A stretch of DNA of 64,000 nucleotides from Ignavibacteriaceae bacterium (GTDB lineage Bacteria; Bacteroidota; Ignavibacteria; Ignavibacteriales; Ignavibacteriaceae): assembly GCA_023229425.1 (NCBI GenBank), contig JALNZG010000013.1, forward strand, positions 14,573 through 78,572. Reading direction: 5' to 3'. Position numbers and translations under genes: made by a program. This document shows, piece after piece, positions 25,701-33,830 of the stretch. Numbering within the stretch: position 1 is the stretch's first letter; every line of letters starts with the position of its first letter. The notes beneath the pieces were generated by a model, which was not told where the DNA came from, made no database searches, and worked only from the letters and a program-made list of their open reading frames with translations.

Positions 25701-25832
25701 GATCGCCAAGGTAGAACTTTAACCGTAGAAGAAATACAAACCTATTGTAAAATAGTAACTGCTCTTTCAAAAACAATTGAATTACAAAGTGAGATAGATA
25801 AATATTTTGAAAATGTTGAGAAAACGGTATAA
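22737..25832 (+). CDS. Single-chain restriction-modification enzyme (type ISP/IIG-like)
   Basis: 1031 residues. An N-terminal PD-(D/E)xK nuclease is marked by GNPDFRI (Asp58) and GYIEAKD (Glu73, Lys75). After a helical linker comes an N6-adenine methyltransferase: GVYYTPEPVV, motif I LLDPAGGTLSFL (about residue 357) and catalytic motif IV GNPPYSG (about 478). The C-terminal part matches the type ISP target-recognition domain (LYRPFDVRNIYYTEKMVDWG, FFSSKGI, APLYLY). No helicase domain lies between nuclease and methylase, so it differs from LlaGI-like ISP enzymes and is nearer to type IIG in layout. It should methylate one adenine motif and cut unmodified DNA. No separate S or R subunit is nearby. 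It is flanked by the duplicated promoter/leader. Confidence 0.88.
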   Translation: MTKKYLSNLFKTYQKGDAREESYYKHLADFITEFSESQRKKKIDVTILPKKTEAGNPDFRIWDGKQKIIGYIEAKDLGVDLDRIEDTEQLKRYLSTFPNVILTNYTEFRLFRNGERIEKISITRPFVIKKLSTVPPLENEDKLFELFEKFLDFSLPKTYTAKTLAVELAKRTKFLKDEIVSEELKSGTKSIQGFYEAFKEFLIAGISEEEFADLYSQTITYGLFAARLRAEKDFNRKLAYSFIPKSIGILRDIFKFISLDELPPQMEIIIDDIADVLSAADAKKILDHYYHEGKGSDPVLHFYETFLSVYDPATREKRGVYYTPEPVVSFIVRSLHQILKDKFNISDGLAAKDVTLLDPAGGTLSFLAKAIEIAVEEFENKYGKGAVKTFLKDQVLQNYYSFELMMAPYAIGHMKMSFLLEELGYRMEDDERVKYYLTNTLDMKELDETKFPGMSSLSTESHEAGKVKKQVPILVVLGNPPYSGISSNKGEWISEQIESYKYVDGKHFGERKHWLQDDYVKFIRFSQWKIDQAGEGVLGFITNHSYLDNPTFRGMRQSLMNSFDEIYILDLHGNSLKKEKAFDGSKDENVFDIQQGVAIAFFIKHMKIKIKSVFHHELLGLRDAKYDWLNKHNIKNVKWNKLEPNSPYYFLVQRDEKYSSDYYNYFSIQDIFPINVTGIVTARDSFVIDIEKDVLKRRIEEFRSLLIHDASIKERYKLKDSRGWKFQAARKELAKDENWSLYFSKILYRPFDVRNIYYTEKMVDWGRQEVMRHMLEENISLCFMRQVSTSESYSQVLVSQQMVDNRTFFSSKGIIQQAPLYLYSERKEKRKNPLIQIMMFEPEVKYQTRQPNIKPELFAELKNYFKKEPTPEEIFYYIYAVLYSNTYRVKYAQFLKIDFPRVPFTKDYKVFIQLGKLGKKLADLHLLKAKELENVISKFPVAGSYKVIRPKYEDEKVWINKEQFFNNVKEEVWKYQVGGYQVCEKWLKDRQGRTLTVEEIQTYCKIVTALSKTIELQSEIDKYFENVEKTV

Positions 25833-25859
25833 TAATTCGATTCTTATTCTCTACCGTTT
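25822..25859. terminator. Hairpin over the RM stop codon, reaching the next promoter
   Basis: AAACGGTA at 25822-25829 and TACCGTTT at 25852-25859 form a perfect 8-bp stem, with an inner AATAA/TTATT stem. The hairpin spans the RM stop codon and its right arm overlaps the TTTG box of the next promoter. It may end the RM transcript, or insulate the two genes; there is no T tract of classical length. Confidence 0.4.
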
Positions 25860-25889
25860 GCTAATTTCCCAACACATCTCTATGTTTTG
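25857..25889 (+). promoter_or_regulatory. Promoter of the 601-residue membrane protein gene
   Basis: TTTG at 25857-25860, a 20-base spacer almost identical to that at 22579-22598, and TATGTTTTG at 25881-25889. It is the start of the right copy of the direct repeat. The implied leader is about 140 bases. Confidence 0.65.
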
Positions 25890-25988
25890 ACTACAAATAA
25901 ACAAGAAGTTGGTGGCTTTATTTCTGAGTTAGTTTTAAATAGAAATATTTTTTCAAAATGGGATTTTAGCCACTTCCCTTTTATATAC
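25857..25988 (+). repeat. Direct repeat, right copy (promoter plus leader)
   Basis: Partner of 22575-22706. The 27-base identical block is at 25911-25937. In this copy GTGGCT (within that block) can pair with AGCCAC near 25968-25973, so the leader could fold around the conserved block; the left copy does not keep that pairing, so the fold is not supported by covariation. Confidence 0.85.
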
Positions 25989-26036
25989 TACAAACGATAA
26001 ACCAATTTATTATTGTATTTGTAAAGAGTTGGGTAT

Positions 26037-27842
26037 ATGATTAAGATAAAAAATAAAGTTCTCCTTTTTAGACTTATGCTACAGCAAATAGTACGAAAAT
26101 TCTTTTTTTTACTGAAACAAAACATTTTTGCAATTTTTGTAATCCTTGTTGCTGTATCAATTTTATTATTTCCTATTAAGCTTTCCGAATATTTTAAGTT
26201 TATCGACAAAAAATATATTTCTGATATCCTTGTTGTTATCATTGGTTCATTGTCATCAATTTTAGGAATAGTTGTTGCGATTCAACTGGTTGCATTCGAG
26301 ATACAAAGAAAAACATTCGTTTCACTTGCTTTCAAGGAGTTTTTTAATTCGAACTATAGTCGCGATTTATTTAATAGCTATTTAATTACAATTGGTGTTA
26401 CTTCTTTATCTCTTATTAGTTTGAAAGAAAATCCAACTAATCAAAATTATTTAATAATCTATTTTTCGATTATTTTATTTTTCTATTGTTTATTGATTCT
26501 TTATCCATCAACAAAAAGAATCATTCGCTCATCACATATTAAAGATAAAATTGTGGATGTAATAAGCCGGATTGATCAAAGAACAATAGAAGAGTTATCT
26601 TATTTCCGACCACGTGTTAAAACCAAAAATCATATAGAAATAATAGAACATAATCCTATATTCATTCTAAATGATGTCTGCATTCGTTCAATAATTGAGG
26701 AAGATAGATTCATACCTAGATTTATAATAATTAAGGTGAACCAGAAACTTTTACTAATGTTGGAACAAAGTGATAAAGGACAAAATGCTAGAAAATTAAT
26801 AAACGCTTTTTTTAGTATCTATAAAAATACTTTTGAAAAAGCCTTATTAACACAACAAAATGGTACAATTATGATGATCTTAAGAGCAATAGAAGAATTA
26901 AATAATTATTGCACTATAAATAAATTTAAGTATTATTCGTTTTATGAGATGGATAACGAAATTGAAAATATGGCTATAAAGTTAGTTGTACTAAAAGATC
27001 CTGAAATGATAAGTTATATGATATGGCAACTCTACAGAATGTTCTTTGATAATCTAAAAAATAATTTAGCTCCAGAGGAAGATATACGTTTTTTTAACAT
27101 GGATAAAATTCATGAACAAAAAAAGGATGATATAGATAACGCAAATCAGTGGCATTACATTGGAACTCGGTATTTTAGGATTTATGATGAGTTGATAAAA
27201 CATGCTTTTGAATTAGAGAATACTGAAATATTAATGGAAATAATGCAAAATATTATGCAATTAGCATCAGATATTACCAATTCAAAAATAGGGGACAAAA
27301 TAATCGCAAACATAGTTGGAGAATGTTTTTATTTTGTTAGCAAAAATGTTATTAAATGTTCCGAGAATAAATACCTACAGAAAACTTCATTTCTAATTCC
27401 ATTCAATAGTGGTCTCCTTGAAGAAATAGTTAATGTTAGAAAAGAATATTCTAAACAAGCACTTAGACGAGTTGGTCATACTTTCATCGAAATTGCAAAG
27501 CAAGAGGATCTACCATTATTCCAATTAAATGAATTAGGTTCCACTGGCAGAATCTGCATTGGTAATATTGATCAATCTGAATTTTATAAAGAATCAATTA
27601 TTTATTTAATCAATTTATTTGTAAAGTTATATGAAGTTGTATTGAGTCACCAACAAATTAACAAGAATAATTTACTTTTAGAAATTTATGAGCAAGCAAA
27701 ATCTATAAGACGATTTTTTAAGAGTGACGAGAATAAACATCAAGATTTTTTAAAGACTATCGAGAATAAAATCGAGTCAATAAAGATATCTGACGTTACA
27801 CAACTTGAAGAGAAAAAAGAATATAATTGGACTGAGATCTAA
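26037..27842 (+). CDS. Unrecognised membrane protein with large helical cytoplasmic domain
   Basis: 601 residues, not recognised with confidence. Four hydrophobic segments occupy the first ~165 residues: IFAIFVILVAVSILLFPI (about 30-48), VVIIGSLSSILGIVVAIQLV (about 65-86), one near 115-132 and IIYFSIILFFYCLLILY (about 143-160). The second helix and following QLVAFEIQRKTFVSL faintly resemble DUF2254 proteins. The remaining ~430 residues are soluble, helical and rich in Ile, Asn, Lys and Glu, with no visible catalytic motif. The gene is markedly AT-rich compared with its neighbours, which suggests acquisition. It has its own copy of the RM promoter/leader 3.3 kb downstream of the first, so it is probably expressed together with the RM enzyme. 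A defence role is an inference from context only. Confidence 0.7.
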   Translation: MIKIKNKVLLFRLMLQQIVRKFFFLLKQNIFAIFVILVAVSILLFPIKLSEYFKFIDKKYISDILVVIIGSLSSILGIVVAIQLVAFEIQRKTFVSLAFKEFFNSNYSRDLFNSYLITIGVTSLSLISLKENPTNQNYLIIYFSIILFFYCLLILYPSTKRIIRSSHIKDKIVDVISRIDQRTIEELSYFRPRVKTKNHIEIIEHNPIFILNDVCIRSIIEEDRFIPRFIIIKVNQKLLLMLEQSDKGQNARKLINAFFSIYKNTFEKALLTQQNGTIMMILRAIEELNNYCTINKFKYYSFYEMDNEIENMAIKLVVLKDPEMISYMIWQLYRMFFDNLKNNLAPEEDIRFFNMDKIHEQKKDDIDNANQWHYIGTRYFRIYDELIKHAFELENTEILMEIMQNIMQLASDITNSKIGDKIIANIVGECFYFVSKNVIKCSENKYLQKTSFLIPFNSGLLEEIVNVRKEYSKQALRRVGHTFIEIAKQEDLPLFQLNELGSTGRICIGNIDQSEFYKESIIYLINLFVKLYEVVLSHQQINKNNLLLEIYEQAKSIRRFFKSDENKHQDFLKTIENKIESIKISDVTQLEEKKEYNWTEI

Positions 27843-28282
27843 ATCCTTAATAAACTTTTCCACTCAGTCATACTTAAGTTTTGGTATTATTTGAGTTTTT
27901 AGAGTTTAACTACTATTACATTATCGTTCATATAAATAACTCACTTCCTTAAAACCCGGCCATAAACCACACTCCCTATCCTCTGTTCTTTGGAATTTAC
28001 ACAATCGTTTTTTTAAGTTCGTGTAAATCCGTGCAATTCGTGTCCGGTATATTCTTTCTACACCGCCAAAGGCTGGGCAGGCTTTTTACTTTCAACTTTC
28101 TACTTTTTACTCACTAATTCATTTGCTATTTCCCTCTCCTCTCCGTAATTTTTTATAAACAATAAAATTATAATTCAACATTGGTTTGGCGACAAATCCA
28201 CAATATATTCAAGAGCTGTTCTTCCTAATTCGTACTTGTCCGCCTCTGGCGGAATTCGTAATTCCTAATTATTCAGAGCAAA
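27843..28282. repeat. Gene-free spacer (440 bases) with several degenerate arrays
   Basis: No gene is seen. Three short-period pieces are present: inverted arms GGAATTTACACAATCG (27992-28007) and CGTGTAAATCCGTGCAATTC (28020-28039); a CTTTCAACTTTCTACTTTTT series at 28083-28112; and CCTAATTCGTACTTG ... GAATTCGTAATTCC around a GC-rich palindrome TCCGCC-TCT-GGCGGA at 28239-28253. A further GCCAAAGGC lies at 28065-28073. The region separates the accessory genes from the permease/polA pair. Confidence 0.6.
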
Positions 28283-29698
28283 ATGGAAACACAAAAAAAG
28301 ACAAGTTTAGTTCGCGGACTCTCACTAACCGCCGCTGTTATGTTAGTTGCGGGTTCAATGATAGGCTCCGGCATATTTAGAAAACCAGCTACAATGGCGG
28401 GTCAACTTCACTCACCGGAATTGTTAATTCTCGTTTGGGTAGTTGCCGGGTTAATTACTTTTATCGGTGCATTAGTTAATGCAGAGATCGCCGGAATGAT
28501 TGACGCCACCGGCGGACAGTTCATGTACTTCAAAGAGATGTACGGAGATTTTACCGCTTATCTTTACGGCTGGTCAATCTTAGCGGTAATTCAAACCGGA
28601 AGCCAGGCGGCAATCGCTTATGTGTTTGCCGAATATCTTGGATATTTTTTCAAATTTCCTGAAGCATCAAAATATTTTCAGGATATTTCCTTGCACATGC
28701 CATTTGTCGGGGCGATTCATCCGTTTGCAGATTTCGGAACAAAAGCCGTTGCAATTCTTTGCATCCTGTTTTTAACCGGAGTTAATTATGTCGGTGTTGT
28801 TTTCGGCGGACTTGTACAAACTATAGTTACTTTTATAAAAATCGCTTCAATTCTTTTACTCTCATTCGTACTTTTAACTTTTGGAAACGGTTCTTCTGCA
28901 AATTTCTTTTATAATTTTCATCTTCCCGCAGAAACAAGCGCAAATTTAATTGCAATGATCGGACTTGCCTTAGCCGGAGCCTTTTGGGCATACGATGGAT
29001 GGAACAATGTTACTTTTGTTTCCGGAGAAATAAAAGATCCGCAACGTAATGTTCCCAAAGCTTTGTTGTACGGAACGTTGATGGTAATGGCAGTTTACAT
29101 TTTGATAAATGTGGCGTACCTTTATGTATTGCCGATAGAAGAGATGAAAAATTATCCTTTGGTCGCTTCTGCCGCTGCTGAAAAAATATTCGGCGGTATG
29201 GGAGCTTCAATTATTGCCATTGCTGTAGTTGTTTCTACTTTTGGCGCGCTCAATGGTTCTATTCTTTCTACAGCGCGTGTACAGTTTGCAATGGCGCGAA
29301 CAAAATTATTTTTTGTTTCACTTGGAAAGATCCATCCTAAGTTTGCTACTCCGCACGTTTCACTTGTTGTTCAAGGAGTTTGGTCGGCAGTATTGGTTTT
29401 ATCCGGTTCGTTCGATACCATTACCGATTATGTTATTTTTGCCGCCTGGTTATTTTATATGCTCGGTGCATTCGGTGTTTTCGTTCTCCGTAAAAAAATG
29501 CCGAATGCTAAAAGACCTTATAAAGTTTGGGGTTATCCATATACACCGGCAATTTTTATCGTCTTTTCGTTTTTGTTTTTAATTAATTCGGTCGTATCCG
29601 ATACACAAAATGCGGCAATGGGACTCATCCTCATTTTACTCGGACTTCCCGTTTACGTTTATAATAAATATTTTCATCACTGGTTTCATAAAAAGTAA
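28283..29698 (+). CDS. APC-family amino acid permease
   Basis: 471 residues with 12 hydrophobic segments. The first helix has VAGSMIGSGIFRKPATMAGQ, the APC substrate-binding turn; later motifs are IDATGGQFMYFKEMYG, AYDGWNNVTFVSGEIKDPQR and a FGALNGSILSTARVQFAMAR helix. This is the y+L/serine-threonine exchanger-like branch of the APC family; the exact amino acid is not deducible. It ends two bases before the polA start, so the two are probably cotranscribed, although no shared function is evident. Confidence 0.92.
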   Translation: METQKKTSLVRGLSLTAAVMLVAGSMIGSGIFRKPATMAGQLHSPELLILVWVVAGLITFIGALVNAEIAGMIDATGGQFMYFKEMYGDFTAYLYGWSILAVIQTGSQAAIAYVFAEYLGYFFKFPEASKYFQDISLHMPFVGAIHPFADFGTKAVAILCILFLTGVNYVGVVFGGLVQTIVTFIKIASILLLSFVLLTFGNGSSANFFYNFHLPAETSANLIAMIGLALAGAFWAYDGWNNVTFVSGEIKDPQRNVPKALLYGTLMVMAVYILINVAYLYVLPIEEMKNYPLVASAAAEKIFGGMGASIIAIAVVVSTFGALNGSILSTARVQFAMARTKLFFVSLGKIHPKFATPHVSLVVQGVWSAVLVLSGSFDTITDYVIFAAWLFYMLGAFGVFVLRKKMPNAKRPYKVWGYPYTPAIFIVFSFLFLINSVVSDTQNAAMGLILILLGLPVYVYNKYFHHWFHKK

Positions 29699-29700
29699 GT

Positions 29701-32469
29701 ATGAATAAAAAAATAATCTTTATTGATGCGATGGCTTTAACGTATAAAGCATATTTCGCTTTTATCAGCAGACCTTTAGTTACGAAGAAAGGCGAACCGA
29801 CTTCTGCCGTCTTTGGTTTTATCACACAGATAATCAAAATATTGGAAGACATAAAACCGGCATACATGTTCGTCGGATTTGATTCAAAAGAAAAAACATT
29901 CCGCCACGATAAGTTTGAAGCGTACAAAGCTACCCGCTCAGCTATGCCGGAAGATATGATCCCGCAAATAGGAAGAATAAAAGAAATAATCGAAGCGCTT
30001 AATATTCCTGTTTTTATTTTGCCCGGTTACGAAGCCGATGATATTATCGGTACGGCGGTGAGAAAAGCGGAATCACTCGGTTATGATTCTTTTATGATCA
30101 CTCCCGATAAAGATTACATTCAACTTATAACGGATAAAGTTAAATTAGTTAAACCGGGAAAATCGGGCGAAGAGATTGATGTTATCACCAAAGAAAAAGT
30201 TCTTGAAACCCTTGGCTTTGAACCGGAGAGAATGATCGATTACTTATCGCTTATCGGCGATTCAAGTGATAATATTCCCGGTGTAAAAGGCATTGGTCCA
30301 AAAGCAGCGCCACTATTAATAGAGAAATATTCCACTCTTGAAAATATTTACGAACATATCGACGAGGTTGAACCGGCTTCCGTTAAGAACAAACTCATTG
30401 CAGGAAAAGAGAATGCATTCCTTTCAAAGGAACTCGCAACTATTATGACTGATGTTCCAATTGAAATTGATTTTAATAGAACGAAGATCGGTAAACCGGA
30501 GATCGAGAAAATAAAATCCATTTTTGAAGAACTAGAATTCAAGAATCTTTACATCCGTTTAAGAAAATTCTTTGGTGAAGAGGAAATTGTTGAAGCGATT
30601 CCCGAAGTTGTGACGGTTCAAGAAAATAAAACTTTTTCAAGTTCTGAAAGCAAATATGTTTTAATCACTTCAGCAAAAGAAGCTAAAGCTTTAGCCGATG
30701 AACTTTCAAAACAATCTTTGTTTGTGTTTGATACTGAAACCGATTCACTCGATTATTTTGAAGCGAAAGTAGCCGGAGTTTCATTCTGTTACGAAAAAGG
30801 AAAAGCATTCTTTGTTGCATTAAATCCTTTCGTTCAATCAACATCATTATTTGAAAGAAATTTGGACGATAGACTTTCGCAACATGATTTTGTTCCCATC
30901 TTTAAATCCGTTTTTGAAAATGCTGCAATTAAAAAAGTCTGCCAGAATGGGAAATTCGACATCTCCATAATGCGTTCCCTTGATATTCATGTATCTGGTT
31001 TTTACTTCGATACTATGCTGGCAAGTTTCCTACTTGATCCCGATCAGAAGCACGGCATGGATGATCTTGCGCAAAAATATTTGCAGTACAAACCTATTCC
31101 CCTTTCTGAACTGATCGGCATTAAGAAAGACGCAAAACAAATATTTGATGTTGACCTGAAACGGTTGGGTGACTATTCTTCCGAAGATGCGGATGTTACG
31201 TTTCAGCTATATGAAATCTTAAAAGAAGAGATTGAAAAAAACAATTTACATAAACTTGCTTATGAAGTTGAATTCCCTCTTGCAGAAGTGTTGGAAGAAA
31301 TGGAACGTTCCGGAGTTAAGATTGATAAGAAAATGCTTGGTGTACTCAGTAAAGAATTAGAAACATCCATGAACGAATATTCTGAAAAAATATTTCGTTT
31401 AGCAGGGGAAACATTCAACCTCAATTCACCGAAACAGATGCAGAAGATCTTGTTTGAAAAACTTCAGTTGCAATCTTCCAGAAAAACTAAAACGGGCTTT
31501 TCTACCGATGCACAAACGCTTGAAATGTTGCGAGGAGAACACGAAATTATTGAAAGCATTTTAGATTTTAGACAAGTCGCAAAATTAAAATCTACTTACG
31601 CTGATGCTCTTCCGAATCTAATTCACGCCAAAACCGGACGCGTACATACTTCGTTCAATCAAACCATCGCTTCTACCGGCAGACTTTCAAGTGTTGATCC
31701 CAATTTGCAGAACATTCCGATCCGTACAGAACTTGGCAGAGAAATCCGTAAAGCATTCGTTCCGCGTGATAAAGATCATCGCCTTATCAGTTGCGATTAC
31801 AGCCAGATTGAACTTAGAATTATGGCAAGCATGTCCAACGACCAACGATTGATCGAAGCCTTTACACATGGTGAAGATATTCACAGAAGAACTGCCGCAC
31901 TTGTTTTTCAAATTCCTCAAGAAGAAGTTACTCCCGATATGCGAAGAAAAGCTAAAGAAGTTAATTTTGGGATTTTATACGGCATTGGAATCTTCGGATT
32001 AAAAACCCGGCTGAAAATTTCTCAACAACATGCAAAAGAGATTATTGAAACTTATTTCAACACATTTAAAAATGTAAAAGCTTTTATGGATGCATCAATT
32101 CAGTCGGCAAGAGAAAAAGGATATGCAGAAACGTTACTTGGCAGACGCCGTTTTTTAAATAATATTAACAGTAAGAATTTTTCACTTCGCAATTTTGAAG
32201 AACGCGTTGCTATTAATATGCCTATACAAGGAACCGCCGCTGATATGATTAAACTAGCCATGATCAACATCCATAATGAATTGGCAAAAAGAAAGTACGA
32301 TACCAAAATGATTCTGCAAGTGCACGATGAGTTGGTGTTTGATGCATTGAAAAGTGAGACGGAAGAAGTCGTTCCATTAGTGAAAGATTTGATGGAAAAT
32401 GCTCTGCCTCTAAATGTACCAATACTTGTTGAAACCGGAATTGGAGATAATTGGATTGAAGCACATTAA
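29701..32469 (+). CDS. polA: DNA polymerase I
   Basis: 922 residues, full length. The N-terminal 5'-nuclease (about 1-290) shows YKATRSAMPEDM, GYEADDIIGT and GDSSDNIPGVKGIGPKAA. The 3'-5' exonuclease (about 320-500) keeps its metal ligands: FVFDTETDSLD, CQNGKFDIS and YSSEDADVTF, so proofreading should be active, unlike in many Gram-positive and thermophile Pol I enzymes. The polymerase domain has RVHTSFNQTIASTGRLSS, motif A DYSQIELRIMA, motif B RRKAKEVNFGILYGIG and motif C VHDELVF. It processes Okazaki fragments and fills repair gaps. Its stop is followed by a short degenerate repeat and the convergent hpnE gene. Confidence 0.98.
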   Translation: MNKKIIFIDAMALTYKAYFAFISRPLVTKKGEPTSAVFGFITQIIKILEDIKPAYMFVGFDSKEKTFRHDKFEAYKATRSAMPEDMIPQIGRIKEIIEALNIPVFILPGYEADDIIGTAVRKAESLGYDSFMITPDKDYIQLITDKVKLVKPGKSGEEIDVITKEKVLETLGFEPERMIDYLSLIGDSSDNIPGVKGIGPKAAPLLIEKYSTLENIYEHIDEVEPASVKNKLIAGKENAFLSKELATIMTDVPIEIDFNRTKIGKPEIEKIKSIFEELEFKNLYIRLRKFFGEEEIVEAIPEVVTVQENKTFSSSESKYVLITSAKEAKALADELSKQSLFVFDTETDSLDYFEAKVAGVSFCYEKGKAFFVALNPFVQSTSLFERNLDDRLSQHDFVPIFKSVFENAAIKKVCQNGKFDISIMRSLDIHVSGFYFDTMLASFLLDPDQKHGMDDLAQKYLQYKPIPLSELIGIKKDAKQIFDVDLKRLGDYSSEDADVTFQLYEILKEEIEKNNLHKLAYEVEFPLAEVLEEMERSGVKIDKKMLGVLSKELETSMNEYSEKIFRLAGETFNLNSPKQMQKILFEKLQLQSSRKTKTGFSTDAQTLEMLRGEHEIIESILDFRQVAKLKSTYADALPNLIHAKTGRVHTSFNQTIASTGRLSSVDPNLQNIPIRTELGREIRKAFVPRDKDHRLISCDYSQIELRIMASMSNDQRLIEAFTHGEDIHRRTAALVFQIPQEEVTPDMRRKAKEVNFGILYGIGIFGLKTRLKISQQHAKEIIETYFNTFKNVKAFMDASIQSAREKGYAETLLGRRRFLNNINSKNFSLRNFEERVAINMPIQGTAADMIKLAMINIHNELAKRKYDTKMILQVHDELVFDALKSETEEVVPLVKDLMENALPLNVPILVETGIGDNWIEAH

Positions 32470-32473
32470 ATCT

Positions 32474-32501
32474 GAAGAGTTATCAGTTTTCAGTTTTAAG
32501 C
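32474..32501. repeat. Degenerate CAGTTATTAGTA-type array, copy 2 (short)
   Basis: GAAGAGTTATCAGTTTTCAG followed by TTTTAAGC, in the 62-base gap between the convergent polA and hpnE genes. It belongs with the arrays at 11440-11475 and 46708-46743. Confidence 0.5.
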
Positions 32502-32531
32502 TAACAAAAACAAAATAGATGTTATTGATGA

Positions 32532-33830
32532 TTAAAAAGATGAGAAATATTTTTGAACTTTATCAGCAGCAGTGTTACCGCTTTTAATTGCCCCTTCAAT
32601 TGTTGCGGGTAATCCGGTATTAGTCCAATCTCCCGCTAAAAAAACATTTTCCAACTTCGTTTTAGCAGACGGGCGTTTCAGCAAGTTTTCTTTATTCGGA
32701 ATAAACGTAGCCCTCTTCTCTTTAATGATTTGGTAATCTGAAATATCTTCTCTTTTGATATTCAAATATTCTTGCAATTCCGTAGTTACAATTGAAAACA
32801 ATTCTTCCTTTGATCTATCAATCAGATCATCTGCGCTGCTTGTTACGGTTGTAATAAAATTTCCATGATTAAAAACCCAATGTAGTGGTGAATCAATGAA
32901 AGCATAAAATGGTTTCTTTAGATTGTTTTGTTTCAACCATAAATGCAGAGTCAATATTCCGGAAGTGGTTAAATCAGTTCTATTATTTTCTATAATTAAG
33001 TTATTTTTATTGATTTTATTTAAGGCGTATGAAGGAATTGCCAAAATAACGGCATCGAAATCAATTATAATCCTTTTATCAGTCATCACAGAAGTAGCTT
33101 GATTCTGAGTAACAGAGATTTCCTGAAGTTTTTCTGAAAGAGATAATTCACTTTTATGTGCTACGAGAAAGTTCACTGCAGGATCAACAAATGCTTTTGA
33201 TAAACCTACTTTTGGAATGATCATCGCTGACGCGTCACTTCCATTCAAGAAAATTACTTTAAGAATATCAATAAACATTTTTGCCGAAGCATCTTTTATT
33301 TGACTGTTCAAGGCTCCTATAGCAATAATTTCCCAAAATGATTTTATACAATTCCGACTTTGATTCTCTCCTTTTAACCATTCGTTAACTGAAATGTTTA
33401 AATACATTTCACTATCAATAAAAGAAAGTTTTGTTACAAGGAGAATTATTTTAATTTTGTCGGTAATGGATAAAGCCTCGTAATTCAAAAGTCCAAAAAA
33501 CAATCCCAGCGGATATGGGAGATTGGTAGCTTTAAGTTGATGTTTTATTTTATTTCTCGTTACAAAGTTTATTTCAAGTTTATTTTGAGAATTAAAAAGA
33601 TTTGTCACTCCAATACAATTAATAAATTCCAGCGTTTCATAATAACACCCAAGCATAAGATGCTGTCCATTATCAATTTCGTCTCCGCTTTTTTCATCAA
33701 TAAATGAATAAGCTCTTCCACCGAATTTCGGGGAAGCTTCTAATATTTGTACATGGCAATTTTGTTTGGTAAGAGAAACGGCGGCGGAAAGACCGGCTAA
33801 TCCACCTCCTACAATGAGGCATTTTTTCAT
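32532..33830 (-). CDS. hpnE: Hydroxysqualene dehydroxylase (FAD-dependent)
   Basis: 432 residues. The N-terminal Rossmann motif is LIVGGGLAGLSAAVSL with the FAD ribose contact ILEASPKFGGRAYSF; the C-terminal FAD motif is VFLAGDWTNTGLPATIEGAI, characteristic of the HpnE/squalene-associated desaturase branch of the phytoene-desaturase superfamily. It reduces hydroxysqualene to squalene. It overlaps hpnD by four bases, and hpnD overlaps hpnC by 20, so the three-enzyme FPP-to-squalene route is one operon. Membrane-associated cytoplasmic enzyme. Function is well supported by operon order. Confidence 0.92.
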   Translation of the reverse strand: MKKCLIVGGGLAGLSAAVSLTKQNCHVQILEASPKFGGRAYSFIDEKSGDEIDNGQHLMLGCYYETLEFINCIGVTNLFNSQNKLEINFVTRNKIKHQLKATNLPYPLGLFFGLLNYEALSITDKIKIILLVTKLSFIDSEMYLNISVNEWLKGENQSRNCIKSFWEIIAIGALNSQIKDASAKMFIDILKVIFLNGSDASAMIIPKVGLSKAFVDPAVNFLVAHKSELSLSEKLQEISVTQNQATSVMTDKRIIIDFDAVILAIPSYALNKINKNNLIIENNRTDLTTSGILTLHLWLKQNNLKKPFYAFIDSPLHWVFNHGNFITTVTSSADDLIDRSKEELFSIVTTELQEYLNIKREDISDYQIIKEKRATFIPNKENLLKRPSAKTKLENVFLAGDWTNTGLPATIEGAIKSGNTAADKVQKYFSSF

